Assembly: GCA_014384545.1 (NCBI GenBank)
Contig: JACNFQ010000011.1
Location: 1-8,172, forward strand
Direction of reading: 5' to 3'
DNA from: a bacterium
GTDB lineage: Bacteria; UBP7; UBA6624
DNA: 8,172 nt
Positions 1-5,726 of the stretch are shown piece by piece; positions within the stretch are counted from its first letter, which is position 1; every line of letters begins with the position of its first letter. The translations under genes and the position numbers were made by a program. A model generated the notes under the pieces. That model did not search any database and was not told where the DNA came from. It worked only from the letters and a program-made list of their open reading frames with translations.

Positions 1-15
1 CAATAAAGGAACAGT

Positions 16-72
16 ATGGATAGTTTTTATTGGAATCGTGCATTAGCTAGTATTGCGGGCAAGTACGCCTAA
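16..72 (+). pseudogene. Remnant of a TPR-like repeat gene
   Basis: Reading 16-72 gives 19 codons ending in GKYA and TAA, matching the end of one repeat unit of the TPR-like protein at 812-2152 (ASIAGKYAEAG and similar). The codon after GKYA, GAG in most intact units, is TAA here, and the next codons (GCC GGT) still match the A-G that follows. Upstream in frame there is a TAA at 4-6, so no long reading frame enters from the left, at least in this frame. The piece is therefore most likely a leftover of a homologous repeat gene truncated by recombination or decay. The alternative, a very short real peptide, has little support. Confidence 0.5.
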
Positions 73-78
73 GCCGGT

Positions 79-537
79 ATGGATAAGAAAGATAAATTAA
101 GTCCTGATTTGGTAGGCGTTTCCGGAGAATACTTTGTCGCCGCAGAATTATCCAAAAGAGGATACATAGCTTCAATTACTTTAAGGAACACAAAAGGCGT
201 GGATATCTTATGTTCAAATTCTGAAGCTTCCAAAACAGTGGGAATACAAGTAAAAACTAACAGCGGTTCAGGTAGAAGTTGGATCTTAAGTAAAAAAGCT
301 GAAGATAACTTTGCTGAAAATCTATTTTATGTTTTTGTCAATCTACATAGCAACCAAAGACATCCTGAGTTTTTTATCGTGCCAAGTAAAGTCGTTGCCC
401 AGTATTGTAAGAATGGGCATGCTGAATGGTTGAATACTCCCGGAAGAAACGGACAAAAACGCAAAGATAGTAACATGAGAAAGTTTGATGATCCTGATGA
501 GGAATATTTGAACTGCTGGGATTCATTACATCTATAA
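79..537 (+). CDS. PD-(D/E)XK nuclease-fold protein, function unknown
   Basis: A 152-residue protein. The sequence shows the arrangement of the PD-(D/E)XK restriction-endonuclease fold: a helix with GEYFVAAELSKRGY (E17), a strand with T-K-G-V-D (D42), then I-Q-V-K (Q57, K59), which corresponds to the E...D...(E/Q)xK catalytic core. Small stand-alone proteins of this type (DUF4365-like) are common in accessory DNA, and their substrates are generally unknown. DNA cleavage is inference from the fold. The second half (FFIVPSKVV, then an acidic and polar tail) matches no domain I recognise. The gene is visibly more A+T-rich than its neighbours, suggesting transfer. No Shine-Dalgarno sequence precedes the ATG, which sits inside a remnant TPR repeat in the same frame, separated from it only by TAA and two codons. 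I keep this start because family members begin shortly before the GEYFVA helix. Confidence 0.75.
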   Translation: MDKKDKLSPDLVGVSGEYFVAAELSKRGYIASITLRNTKGVDILCSNSEASKTVGIQVKTNSGSGRSWILSKKAEDNFAENLFYVFVNLHSNQRHPEFFIVPSKVVAQYCKNGHAEWLNTPGRNGQKRKDSNMRKFDDPDEEYLNCWDSLHL

Positions 538-620
538 GGGTGTGCCGGCCTCATACTGTCGGTCGTTAGCGCTTCGTTCGGCTCGCCTACACAGTATTTG
601 CGGTTTGCTCGGTGCACCTA
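538..620 (+). repeat. Imperfect inverted repeat, attC-like or hairpin
   Basis: Directly after the nuclease-like gene there is a long imperfect inverted repeat. The inner perfect arms are ATACTGT (553-559) and ACAGTAT (591-597). The outer arms GGGTGTGCCGG (538-548) and TCGGTGCACCT (609-619) pair at 8 of 11 positions, and weaker pairing (GCG 569-571 with CGC 584-586) lies inside. The size, bulges and position at the end of a gene resemble an integron attC site. However, the RYYYAAC and GTTRRRY core boxes are not clearly present: GTTAGCG at 565-571 is only a near match and is not at the end. A transcription-stopping hairpin is the other reading, but no T-run follows. Confidence 0.4.
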
Positions 621-700
621 GCTCTTCCATATCTTGCTTTGATTATCTCAAGAGTATCGGATAGACTGGAACATTGTGCAAAAAAGTTATTCGGAGGTTG

Positions 701-811
701 ATGAGAACTATAAGAGCGCACGAGAAGACATTGAGCGTACCTTATCCAGTTTTCTATCTTCTAGTCTCGCTGTTCACCTGTCAACTGGCGAAACCCGCAT
801 ATCAGATTTGA
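701..811 (+). CDS. Possible 36-residue ORF ahead of the TPR gene
   Basis: An ATG at 701 is preceded by GGAGG at 693-697, the best Shine-Dalgarno match in this part of the window though its spacing of 3 nt is short. The frame runs 36 codons with a hydrophobic middle (VFYLLVSLF) and stops with TGA at 809-811. The ATG of the TPR-like gene follows immediately at 812, in the same frame. Because the TPR gene has no ribosome-binding site of its own, this small ORF could supply one by translational coupling, or it could be the former 5' end of the TPR gene cut off by a nonsense mutation. No family is recognised. Chance cannot be excluded for an ORF this short. Confidence 0.3.
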   Translation: MRTIRAHEKTLSVPYPVFYLLVSLFTCQLAKPAYQI

Positions 812-2152
812 ATGAATGAATTCACGCGACTAGAGCGTTTTCTTGAACAAGCAGTTGCAGCTGAGCAAGATCCCCTTGCATGTGCGCTTCTTGTCGCCAT
901 GATGATGGAGGGGGATGAATCGTGGAAAGCCTGGTCGTTGTATGTGATTGTTGGCCAGTACGCCAAGGTCGGGCAATTCGCCCAGGCGCTGGAAATCGCC
1001 AAGACGATGGAGGTTGAATACTGGCAAGCCTTTGCGTTGGCCGATATTGGGGTCAAGTACGCCGAGGTTGGGCAGAAAGAGAAGGCTCTTCAGCTTCTCT
1101 CCAAGGCGATAGAAACCGCCAAAACCATTGAGGATGGAGAGGAGAAAGACAGAGCGTTGGCTAGTATTGGGGTCGATTACGCCGCGGCTGGGCTATTTGA
1201 CCAGGCGCTGGAAATCGCCAAGACGATAAAGGATGAAGAGGAAAAAGCCGAGGCGTTAAACGAGATTGCGGTCAAGTACGCCGCGGCTGGGCAATTCTCC
1301 CAGGCGTTGGAAACCGCCAAGATGATAGAGGATGGAGAGGAAAGAGCCCTTGCGTTAGCCGCGATTGCGGGCAAGTATGCCGAGGCTGGGCAGAAAGAGA
1401 ATGCACCTGCGCTTCTCTCAGAGGCGCTAGAAACCGCCAATACGTTGGTGGATAGTTTTTTCTTACATGGGGGATTTGGTTTCTCATTGGCGAAATCCAG
1501 TGTGTTGGGCGAAATTGCGGGCAAGTACGCCGAGGTCGGGCAATTCTCCCAGGCGCTGGAAATCGCCATGACGATTGATGATGAAGGCTGGAAAGCCGAG
1601 GCGTTAATGGAGATTGCGGGCAAGTACGCCGAGGCTGGGCAATTTGACCAGGCGCTGGAAACCGCCAACATGATTGAGTACAGCTTCTCAAAAGCTCATG
1701 CGTTGGTCGGGATTGCGAAAAAGTACGCCGAGGTTGGGCAGAAAGAGAATGCCACTGAGCTTCTCTCCCAGGCGCTAGAAACCGCCAAAACCATTGAGGA
1801 TGGATGGGATAAAACCGGTGAGTTAACCGAGATTGCAGGCAAGTACGCCGAGTTTGGGCAGAAAGAGAATGCTACTCAGATTCTCTCCCAAGCACTGGAA
1901 GCCACCAAGATGATTGAGGATGGAACTTGGAGAGTTTTTGCGTTGTCCAATGTTGCGGTCAAGTACGCCGAGGTTGGGCAATCTGCCCAGGCGCTAGAAG
2001 CCGTCAAGACGATTGATGATGGCGGGGGGAAAGCCAATGCGTTGGCCAATGTTGCGGGCAAGTGCGCAGAGATTGGGCAGAAGATCAATGAGGAAGGTTT
2101 AGCTCATCTTCGTGACATTGTTGTTCAGACAATCCACACAAAGAGCAAGTGA
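812..2152 (+). CDS. TPR-like helical repeat protein
   Basis: A 446-residue protein built almost entirely of helical repeats. After a 53-residue cap there are ten units, each starting G-Q/L and ending K-Y-A-E/A-x: lengths 33, 40, 33, 33, 50, 33, 33, 40, 40 and 33, then a 25-residue tail. The short unit has the form GQFxQALExAKTIEDxxxKAxAL-xxIAxKYAEA. The 40-residue form carries seven extra residues (QKENATELLSQALE type). The 50-residue unit contains a further insert around SFFLHGGFGFSLAKSS. The 33-34 residue period and the A-L-Y-A spacing are typical of TPR solenoids, which act as protein-binding scaffolds. No signal peptide, membrane segment or enzymatic domain is seen, so a cytoplasmic adaptor is likely, but the partner is unknown. 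The start is uncertain, as there is no Shine-Dalgarno sequence and a TGA lies just upstream in frame. Confidence 0.8.
   Translation: MNEFTRLERFLEQAVAAEQDPLACALLVAMMMEGDESWKAWSLYVIVGQYAKVGQFAQALEIAKTMEVEYWQAFALADIGVKYAEVGQKEKALQLLSKAIETAKTIEDGEEKDRALASIGVDYAAAGLFDQALEIAKTIKDEEEKAEALNEIAVKYAAAGQFSQALETAKMIEDGEERALALAAIAGKYAEAGQKENAPALLSEALETANTLVDSFFLHGGFGFSLAKSSVLGEIAGKYAEVGQFSQALEIAMTIDDEGWKAEALMEIAGKYAEAGQFDQALETANMIEYSFSKAHALVGIAKKYAEVGQKENATELLSQALETAKTIEDGWDKTGELTEIAGKYAEFGQKENATQILSQALEATKMIEDGTWRVFALSNVAVKYAEVGQSAQALEAVKTIDDGGGKANALANVAGKCAEIGQKINEEGLAHLRDIVVQTIHTKSK
971..2074 (+). repeat. Ten coding repeat units of the TPR gene
   Basis: Ten in-frame units of 99, 120 or 150 bp lie head to tail. 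Nucleotide similarity is high even at third positions: variants of GCGGGCAAGTACGCCGAG and CAGGCGCTGGAAACCGCC recur in most units. This suggests recent duplication or gene conversion, and a length prone to change by recombination. The same repeat DNA also appears as a stub at the window's left end. Confidence 0.8.
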
Positions 2153-2163
2153 TGGTGAAGAAC

Positions 2164-2226
2164 AGCTAACAACCTACTGCACCGGATGGCAATTCCGCAC
2201 ACGCCATTACCGTGGTGAGCTTGGTA
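2164..2226 (+). repeat. Degenerate attC-like inverted repeat
   Basis: Twelve bases after the TPR stop lies an imperfect inverted repeat. The left arm begins AGCTAACAACCT (2164-2175) and ends ATGGC (2186-2190). The right arm begins GCCAT (2203-2207) and ends AGCTTGGTA (2218-2226). The outer ends pair (TAxCAAxCT), the inner ends pair (ATGGC with GCCAT), and the middle (CACCGG against CCGTGGTG) pairs only with bulges. AGCTAAC differs by one base from the attC R'' box RYYYAAC, while GGTAAAA matches GTTRRRY poorly. Imperfect pairing with bulges around a small apical loop, just after a gene, is the usual form of an attC recombination site. A decayed site or a non-integron palindromic element are the alternatives. 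Confidence 0.45.
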
Positions 2227-2337
2227 AAAAGAAGGAACCAACTGCGAAGATTCCAGAATCCAACCCCTAACAGAGGCAATATGAAACTAAAACGGCACAT
2301 AGATCCATCGATAAATGCTTTTGGGTAGGATAGAAGA
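2227..2337 (+). other. Leader region of rph, with a possible 15-codon ORF
   Basis: This stretch holds the upstream region of rph. An ATG at 2281, preceded by AGAGG at 2272-2276, opens a 15-codon frame (MKLKRHIDPSINAFG) that stops at TAG 2326-2328, overlapping the hexamer just before rph. It could be a coupled leader peptide, but such a short frame is easily due to chance. No convincing -35 or terminator is seen. Confidence 0.15.
2326..2331 (+). promoter_or_regulatory. TAGGAT element 6 nt before rph
   Basis: TAGGAT followed by 6 nt and the ATG. It contains AGGA at normal ribosome-binding distance and also matches the TANNNT form of a -10 box. No TTGACA-like -35 lies 16-18 nt upstream, which slightly favours the ribosome-binding reading. 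The same element precedes three other genes in the window. Confidence 0.5.
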
Positions 2338-3060
2338 ATGAAGAGAAGTGAAGGGCGGAAGACTGATGAACTAAGATCTTTGGAGATCATCCCCCATTGG
2401 ACCGAGAACCCCGATGGTTCTGCTTTGGTGAAGTGGGGAAAGACTTGGGTCTTGTGTACAGCGTGCTGCGAGGGTAGGGCGCCCTATTGGCAAAAGGAGA
2501 AACAGGAGGGGTGGGTGACCGCAGAATATGGGATGTTACCCGGGAGCACCGATACGAGGAAGAGGCGTCCAGGGTTGGGCAAGGTGGACAGCCGAGGAAC
2601 GGAGATTCAGCGCTTGGTGGCAAGGAGTCTGCGCGGGGCGTGCAACCTAAAGGCAATCCCGAGTTGGACAGTCGCTATTGATTGTGATGTGCTTCAAGCA
2701 GATGGAGGCACGCGGGTCGCATCGGTAGTAGGTGGCATGGTCGCATTAGAGTTTGCTGCCCGAACATTGGTCAAGAGGGGCGCACTAACCTCAACATCAA
2801 AACTCATAAAGCGACGCGTCGTCGCTGTTTCTCTGGGTTGGGTAGATGGCGAGCCCTTATTGGACTTGGACTATGCCGAAGACAAACGAGCAGATGTGGA
2901 TCTCAATCTGGTAGGAACAGCCGATGGCTCGTGGGTGGAAGTCCAAGGGACTGCAGAGGGCGATCCTGTAGAACGGACGATCTTGGATGCCCTCCTAGAT
3001 GTGGGATTTGTGGGGTTGAAGAGAGTAGGGCGGGTCGTTGCTGAGGCGCTTCGTCAGTAG
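2338..3060 (+). CDS. rph: Ribonuclease PH
   Basis: A 240-residue protein, the normal length for RNase PH. This phosphate-dependent 3'-5' exoribonuclease trims nucleotides from the 3' end of tRNA precursors, normally as a hexamer in the cytoplasm. Visible family blocks are SEGRKTDELR near the N-terminus, GWVTAEYGMLPGST (58-71), the block with R86 and EIQRLVARSLR (89-99), IDCDVLQADGGTR (114-126, with T125-R126 for phosphate binding), the acidic metal cluster DLDYAEDKRADVDLN (176-190), and VQGTAEG (202-208). One oddity is SRGTEIQR where the family usually has GRTxEIQR; R86 itself is kept. The start at 2338 gives the expected N-terminal length. The usual neighbour rdgB is not present. The 3' end overlaps the convergent downstream gene by 7 bp. 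Confidence 0.96.
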   Translation: MKRSEGRKTDELRSLEIIPHWTENPDGSALVKWGKTWVLCTACCEGRAPYWQKEKQEGWVTAEYGMLPGSTDTRKRRPGLGKVDSRGTEIQRLVARSLRGACNLKAIPSWTVAIDCDVLQADGGTRVASVVGGMVALEFAARTLVKRGALTSTSKLIKRRVVAVSLGWVDGEPLLDLDYAEDKRADVDLNLVGTADGSWVEVQGTAEGDPVERTILDALLDVGFVGLKRVGRVVAEALRQ

Positions 3061-4142
3061 CCCAAGCAGGATGTAATGTCGTCTGCGCAAAGACCTGCGA
3101 TTTCATAATCTGCATCCCAATACCCACCGATATCTGCACACTGTCCGCTTCCAATCTCCTCCTCTGTGCAAGAGATCGTTCCATCTGTCTGTTCTGAATC
3201 TCCAAAAGCTAGGAGGAGGACACCCGCAGCAAAGAGTTCCCTATCACGAAGGGTGAGATCATCCCATCCATCTCGATAAAGGGGCCAGGATGAAGAGAAT
3301 ACGGCGAGGATTTCCTGATGGAGTGGGGGGGAAGATGCGAACGAGGCTCCAAGAATCTGGAGCATACCCAGTCTTTGGTCAGCAGACAGAGAGAGTTCCT
3401 CGCCCATCCAATCAGAAACGAGGAGGAGAGCGTCCAAGAAAGCGAGACCGTCTTCCGCTGTAAGGATACCCTGTGGCGATTCAGCCAAAATAAGATGAGG
3501 GTTGATGCAGGGTGGGGCGGCAGGTGTGAACTGGAGGGGAGCCGTGGACCCATCAGGTAGCACAAGAAGAGAGCCCGTTTCACTCTTTGACAAGGAAAAA
3601 AGAACCTCTGTCCCATCTGGAGAGAGGATGTCTAGACCTTTAAGAGAAGGGACTGCCCTAATAGGGATGTGGTGTTCAAGCGTTTGAAGAGTCCCATGAG
3701 CTCCTATTGCATCGCTTGGATTTAGCGTCAGGAAAATCCCTTCTGAATCATTCCTATGTTCTCCAGCCCACGGGTCGGGTAGGGCAAGAGGGATGCAAGG
3801 AGGTGCAAACGGTTGGAAATGGAAAGTCTGTGCCAGATCAGGGTCTCGCTCGCCTTTAGGACCCGATGGGTACAGTGTGAAAACGAGAGTCCCATCCTGC
3901 CAGAAGGCAATGAAGGGGATCTCGTTCCCGTATTCATCAAGTGCCTGACCTCCAAGAAAGTCCTCACCAGGGCGCCTTGTACCTGAAACGACCCAAAGCG
4001 CCTCTGAACTCTCCAAGACTCCCTCTGTGAGGTTTGCGTCGTCATAGAGAAGCAAAATGGTGGAAGAGTCGGGAATGACAAACTCGCCGGCAAAGGATAG
4101 AGGTGATGCTCCCAGAAGGGAAAGGAGAAAGAAGAGAGCCAT
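3054..4142 (-). CDS. Exported cysteine-containing protein, function unknown
   Basis: A 362-residue protein starting with a clear signal peptide: MALFFLLSLLGASPLSFA, with likely cleavage after A18. The mature part is acidic. It holds two similar segments, each a G-T-x-V/E strand-like stretch leading to QPFAPPCIP (110-118) or TPAAPPCIN (206-214), which suggests an internal duplication with one cysteine each. A mostly helical segment follows (about 228-315), then a C-terminal piece with four cysteines (325, 335, 352, 359) around GGYWDADYEIAGLCAD, probably disulfide-bonded. No enzymatic motif is recognised. It is likely periplasmic or extracellular, since the signal lacks a lipobox. The ATG at 4142 is chosen because it gives the signal peptide and has AGGA 7 nt upstream. 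It stands alone, convergent with rph. Confidence 0.8.
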   Translation of the reverse strand: MALFFLLSLLGASPLSFAGEFVIPDSSTILLLYDDANLTEGVLESSEALWVVSGTRRPGEDFLGGQALDEYGNEIPFIAFWQDGTLVFTLYPSGPKGERDPDLAQTFHFQPFAPPCIPLALPDPWAGEHRNDSEGIFLTLNPSDAIGAHGTLQTLEHHIPIRAVPSLKGLDILSPDGTEVLFSLSKSETGSLLVLPDGSTAPLQFTPAAPPCINPHLILAESPQGILTAEDGLAFLDALLLVSDWMGEELSLSADQRLGMLQILGASFASSPPLHQEILAVFSSSWPLYRDGWDDLTLRDRELFAAGVLLLAFGDSEQTDGTISCTEEEIGSGQCADIGGYWDADYEIAGLCADDITSCLGY

Positions 4143-4148
4143 AACGCC

Positions 4149-4154
4149 ATCCTA
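4149..4154 (-). promoter_or_regulatory. TAGGAT element before the exported-protein gene
   Basis: Read on the minus strand this is TATAGGAT followed by 6 nt and the ATG at 4142. It fits both an AGGA ribosome-binding site and a -10 box (TATAGG or TAGGAT). A TTGAGA lies about 24 nt further upstream, which is too far for a standard -35. Confidence 0.45.
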
Positions 4155-4193
4155 TAGGTGCAAGTTGGGGGCTAGAAGGCTCTCAAAGAATGG

Positions 4194-4370
4194 CGTGATG
4201 GGTGATGTGGCACACCATTGACCCCAATGACCCCGCACAAGGACAAAGGGGGCTTACTCCATAGCACGTAATGGATGGTGCGAGCACATTGACCCCGATA
4301 ACCCCGCACAAGGACAATGGTGTATTACTCCATAGGCGCGGAGTGGGGCGAATTGAACTCCATACCCTTA
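4194..4370. repeat. Degenerate tandem repeat of about 71 bp
   Basis: The intergenic stretch between the divergent genes at 4142 and 4533 holds two clear copies of a unit (4194-4264 and 4265-4335). Their last 49 bases (4216-4264 and 4287-4335) match at 43 of 49 positions and share CCCCGCACAAGGACAA and TACTCCATAG. The first part of the unit (CGTGATGG against CGTAATGG) also matches, with a 2-nt length difference. A weaker third copy starts near 4336 and is recognisable at ATTGAACTCCATACCC (4352-4367). The repeats are not coding and do not resemble CRISPR: there are too few copies and no constant spacers. Multiple regulator-binding sites or simple duplication are possible. Confidence 0.7.
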
Positions 4371-4520
4371 GTTCCGATAATCGGGATTATGTTGCAAAAA
4401 GGGAGAATCCAGAGGTGGGCTATCGGTGTCGCCCCAAAAAGTTGATGCAGGGGTCGGTATCTGAGCGCCCACGAATCTCTTCCCTAAGTGGTTGAGATGG
4501 CGGCATCACTCTTTCCTTTG
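4371..4520. other. Gene-free rest of the divergent intergenic region
   Basis: No coding evidence is seen here. The stretch contains a short palindrome CCGATAATCGG (4374-4384) and the right half of a 7-bp inverted repeat, GGGGCGA (4345-4351) with TCGCCCC (4429-4435). This recalls a tRNA acceptor stem, but no T-arm, anticodon arm or CCA end fits. Promoters for the flanking divergent genes would have to lie in this region. Confidence 0.3.
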
Positions 4521-4526
4521 TAGGAT
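4521..4526 (+). promoter_or_regulatory. TAGGAT element before the small membrane gene
   Basis: TAGGAT lies 6 nt before the ATG at 4533, in the same arrangement as at rph and the exported-protein gene. It decides this start among several overlapping frames in the area. Confidence 0.45.
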
Positions 4527-4532
4527 AGTGCC

Positions 4533-4760
4533 ATGCGAGGTTTAGGTACTTTTCTCGTTGCTCCCCTTCTGGGATTGCCGACTTGGCGGGGCCTTGTTGC
4601 CCTCTTTCTTTCGTTCGTTCTTGCAAACAGGATCAACCCCTTGTGGCGTGGGGAGGCCCTTTGGTGGCTACCCCTGGTTCTCTTTTGGGTCATTCAATGG
4701 GTGCTGTTGGGTCTTTGGTACCGAAAGGCGTCTCACAGGTCCACCACACCCCACACCTAA
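4533..4760 (+). CDS. Small membrane protein, two predicted helices
   Basis: A 75-residue, strongly hydrophobic and tryptophan-rich protein. The first membrane segment covers about residues 6-32 (TFLVAPLLGL, then LVALFLSFVLA). A short polar turn follows (NRINPLWRGE), then a second segment at about 43-63 (ALWWLPLVLFWVIQWVLLGLW), and a basic tail with YRKASHR. This topology places both ends on the same side, and the basic tail suggests the cytoplasm. The frame is preferred over two overlapping plus-strand frames because only this one gives a coherent membrane topology and has the TAGGAT element at the proper distance. No family is recognised. It has no close co-directional neighbour. Confidence 0.55.
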   Translation: MRGLGTFLVAPLLGLPTWRGLVALFLSFVLANRINPLWRGEALWWLPLVLFWVIQWVLLGLWYRKASHRSTTPHT

Positions 4761-4805
4761 AGGCGTCCCAAAAGCGTACTACACCACGGACCTTTAGAGG
4801 TATCA

Positions 4806-4888
4806 TTCTGGACGGTGAGTGGCTTGAATCGATAAAAGCCCCTCCAAAAACCGCACGAAAGGGGGTCTTGAGGGGGTAATGTCCAGAA
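4806..4888. repeat. Short inverted repeat between two genes
   Basis: TTCTGGAC (4806-4813) and GTCCAGAA (4881-4888) are perfect 8-bp inverted arms 67 nt apart. They lie in the gene-free gap between the small membrane gene and the end of the toxin gene. The loop also contains CCCCTC (4839-4844) facing GAGGGG (4870-4875). A weak bidirectional terminator is possible, but no T-run makes it convincing. Confidence 0.25.
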
Positions 4889-4911
4889 ATCTCAAGAGCG
4901 CGCCTTGTGGA

Positions 4912-5421
4912 TTAGCGATTCCACCGTTGCTCTTGGACAGCCTTAAACTTGTAAGACTGGACATCTCTCAAAAAAGCTCCTGGGTCTTGAACGGGGAGTT
5001 CGGGGAATGCTAGGAACCGATTGGGATCGAAAGTAACGATTCGTTCAACTTTCTGCGCCTTGATCACCCAAAAGAGTTCTGCCTCTTCGGGATCTGCTGT
5101 ATAAAACCTCTCTGCAACCATCGCATCTAGTGCTGCGGAAAGTTCGTAGCTTCCAAAGGGGGCAATGCGCAACAAACCAAACTCATCAAGCTCCTTCGTC
5201 AGTTTCCTAATGGCGGACTGTTTCAAAGGAGGGCTAACGATCGAAGGGTTAGCTAGGCGTAGGTGCATGTCAGCAATAAAGCGTGTAGGCACGATACCCT
5301 GAATATCCCCAAAAGGCGAATCATGTTGCTTAAGGATTTTGAGGATTTCCCTGCAAGTAGCTGTCTCTGGTTGCTCAATGAACGATGCGTACAACGGTCC
5401 TCTGTCAATCAAAAAGCGCAT
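4912..5421 (-). CDS. PIN-domain toxin of a toxin-antitoxin pair
   Basis: Starting at 5421 the product has 169 residues. The N-terminus MRFLIDRGPLYASF resembles the first PIN strand (usually D-T-G-P-L), with D6 as the first acidic residue. The C-terminal part VERIVTFDPNRF (125-136) followed by VQDPGAFL (144-151) is typical of PIN/VapC proteins, with D132 as the last acidic residue. D51 and the D110/E113/E115 group can supply the rest of the metal site. PIN toxins are Mg-dependent RNases that usually cut tRNA or rRNA. The family is clear; the target is unknown. A longer frame to 5481 exists, but its extra 20 residues do not fit the fold and overlap the antitoxin further. The chosen ATG lies 17 bp inside the end of the antitoxin gene, a normal coupling for such pairs. 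Confidence 0.75.
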   Translation of the reverse strand: MRFLIDRGPLYASFIEQPETATCREILKILKQHDSPFGDIQGIVPTRFIADMHLRLANPSIVSPPLKQSAIRKLTKELDEFGLLRIAPFGSYELSAALDAMVAERFYTADPEEAELFWVIKAQKVERIVTFDPNRFLAFPELPVQDPGAFLRDVQSYKFKAVQEQRWNR

Positions 5422-5716
5422 TCTTTCTATGAACCTCCAAACGAATACGGGGAAGAACCAATAAGCGATGGTCCTTGTCAAAGTGAGGGTCGGGGGATCC
5501 CTCTACCTCGGCACGCAATACAGACGACGGTTTGGCTGAAGTTTCAGTCAAGTAGGCCCAAACCGCTTCCTTATGAAAGTAGATGCGCTTCCCCCGCTTG
5601 ATACCGGTAATGACACCCTCCCTGTAATGCTTCCGCACGGTGTAGGGTTTAACTCGCAGAAGCGTTGCGACTTCCTCCACAGTTAAAAAAGTGATTTCTG
5701 GGTTGCCCGGTAACAT
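5405..5716 (-). CDS. Excisionase/MerR-type HTH antitoxin
   Basis: From the ATG at 5716 the product has 103 residues. Residues 9-57 (TFLTVEEVATLLRVKPYTVRKHYREG, then I-K-R-G-K-R-I-Y-F with EAVWAYL) form the MerR/excisionase helix-turn-helix seen in small DNA-binding proteins. The remaining part (about 61-103) is charged and matches nothing, as expected for a toxin-binding tail. It sits directly before a PIN-domain gene and overlaps it, so it most likely neutralises that toxin and represses the operon. A GTG start at 5746 would add ten residues (VWFYVSIGLY) that do not belong to the domain; the ATG is preferred, though it has no Shine-Dalgarno match. Phage excisionase is less likely, because no integrase is in view. 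Confidence 0.72.
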   Translation of the reverse strand: MLPGNPEITFLTVEEVATLLRVKPYTVRKHYREGVITGIKRGKRIYFHKEAVWAYLTETSAKPSSVLRAEVEGSPDPHFDKDHRLLVLPRIRLEVHRKNALFD

Positions 5717-5726
5717 ATACAAGCCA

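Noticed and set aside
809-811. TGA read through as tryptophan or selenocysteine to join the mini-ORF and the TPR gene
   Set aside because: TGA ends other well-supported genes here (the exported-protein gene, the CPBP gene, the antitoxin), and no SECIS-like hairpin was seen after it.
1177-1671. Long minus-strand ORFs opposite the TPR gene (also 1272-1691 and 802-1056)
   Set aside because: They arise from the repeated, stop-poor DNA of the TPR gene; their protein sequences are mirror products of the repeats with no domain and no start signals.
971-2074. CRISPR-like array because of regular repeats
   Set aside because: The repeats are an open reading frame in one phase with helical-repeat protein sequence; there are no constant repeats with unique spacers.
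4345-4435. tRNA or tmRNA-like feature: GGGGCGA and TCGCCCC arms, and TTCAATT on the minus strand recalling a T-loop
   Set aside because: The T-stem would overlap the acceptor arm, position 33 is not U in the best alignment, no anticodon arm or CCA end fits, and the arms are 77 nt apart without internal cloverleaf pairing.
4583-4879. 98-codon plus-strand frame overlapping the small membrane gene
   Set aside because: No ribosome-binding sequence, no hydrophobic or domain pattern in the overlap, and the alternative frame gives a clear two-helix membrane protein with a start signal.
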